Source of the DNA: Caulobacter sp.
Lineage (GTDB): Bacteria; Pseudomonadota; Alphaproteobacteria; Caulobacterales; Caulobacteraceae
Direction: 5' to 3'
Assembly: GCA_030645575.1 (NCBI GenBank)
Contig: JAUSMJ010000064.1
Span: 1 to 64,000, forward strand
Length of the DNA stretch: 64,000 nt
The translations under genes and the position numbers were made by a program. The stretch's first letter is position 1. Each line of letters starts with the position of its first letter. Shown here in pieces: positions 63,785 to 64,000 of the stretch. Below the pieces are notes generated by a model. The model did not search any database. It saw only the letters and a list, made by a program, of their open reading frames with translations, and had not been told where the DNA came from.

Positions 63785-64000
63785 TCAGTGCGCCCCGGCC
63801 AGCACCACCCCGACGAGAACGGCCGCGTACTGCACCGCCGCCGCCGCGACCACATGGCCGTGCCAGACAGCCCGGCGGAAATGGAACTTCTTCATCAGGT
63901 AGAAGATCACGCCGGTCGAATACAGCAGCCCGCCGATGCCCAGCAGCATCAGGGCGACCCAGGACACGCTGTCGATCATCGGTTTGATGGCCACCAGCAC
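63785..64000 (-). CDS. Hemolysin III family membrane protein (C-terminus; cut by window edge)
   Basis: The 72-residue part that is visible contains GIGGLLYSTGVIFYLMKKFHF and AVWHGHVVAAAAVQYAAVL, the last two membrane segments and the conserved His of the hemolysin III/TrhA (PAQR-like) family. The N-terminal half is outside the window. These proteins affect membrane fluidity homeostasis. The ORF continues beyond 64000. Confidence 0.85.
   Translation of the reverse strand: MLVAIKPMIDSVSWVALMLLGIGGLLYSTGVIFYLMKKFHFRRAVWHGHVVAAAAVQYAAVLVGVVLAGAH

Overview
The window is about 64 kb of very GC-rich chromosome from an alphaproteobacterium, most likely a member of the Caulobacteraceae (Phenylobacterium, Caulobacter or Brevundimonas type). 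The grounds are the order ffh-rpsP-rimM-trmD-rplS next to leuC-leuD-leuB, the tsaD-gpsA block divergent from hemC-hemD-mitofilin-hemY, the HisKA_2-type sensor kinase, the many Tat or lipoprotein exported hydrolases, and the dense intergenic palindromic repeats. This placement is an inference from gene content; there is no rRNA or marker tree here.

Layout. 1-6.8 kb: tail of an IS481-like transposase, thpR, a secreted protein, dapF, a long perfect inverted repeat, and two tandem exported prolyl oligopeptidases. 6.9-15.9 kb: PadR repressor with repeated operators, a threonine aldolase, a formylglycine-generating enzyme paired with a TetR regulator, a DUF1330/haloalkane dehalogenase cluster, then an MBL hydrolase and a sulfatase whose CxPxR motif is the expected substrate of the formylglycine enzyme 4 kb away, and a TrmH-type methyltransferase. 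16-21.6 kb: acyl-CoA dehydrogenase, TauD-type dioxygenase, a truncated gene remnant, an amino-acid permease and a D-aminoacylase-like lipoprotein.

21.6-26.9 kb is an accessory island. It has lower GC than its surroundings and is bracketed by a perfect 28-bp inverted repeat. It holds a serine recombinase remnant, an MvdD-type (graspetide-maturase-like) ATP-grasp ligase followed by a DUF6624 protein, an XRE repressor with two stacked inverted repeats upstream, a decayed conjugative coupling ATPase, and small plasmid/ICE-type genes. The ATP-grasp/DUF6624 pair is the best candidate for an undescribed system.

26.9-42 kb: HAD phosphatase, DUF1272, carA and carB (separated by a secreted protein on the other strand), a MNT-HEPN toxin-antitoxin pair overlapping an NTF2-like gene, GST, SDR, an OafA-type acyltransferase, GNAT, murI and a Tat-exported M3 peptidase. 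42-52.4 kb: SRP and ribosome-maturation genes (ffh, rpsP, rimM, trmD, rplS) ending at a clear intrinsic terminator, then leuC, a VapBC-type module, a VOC protein, leuD, a monooxygenase-like gene and leuB, many joined by 4-bp overlaps. 52.4-59.4 kb: Rieske/YciI/gpsA/tsaD on one strand and hemC-hemD-mitofilin-hemY on the other. 59.4-64 kb: tRNA-Thr(CGU), a LuxR-type regulator, a secreted protein with a CsgG-like exported protein, a PAS/HisKA_2 kinase with an N-terminal seven-residue repeat, and the C-terminus of a hemolysin III family membrane protein running off the edge.

All calls come from reading the sequence and the supplied ORF translations; no database search was run. Start codons were moved from the ORF track wherever family N-termini or a Shine-Dalgarno sequence indicated a different start.
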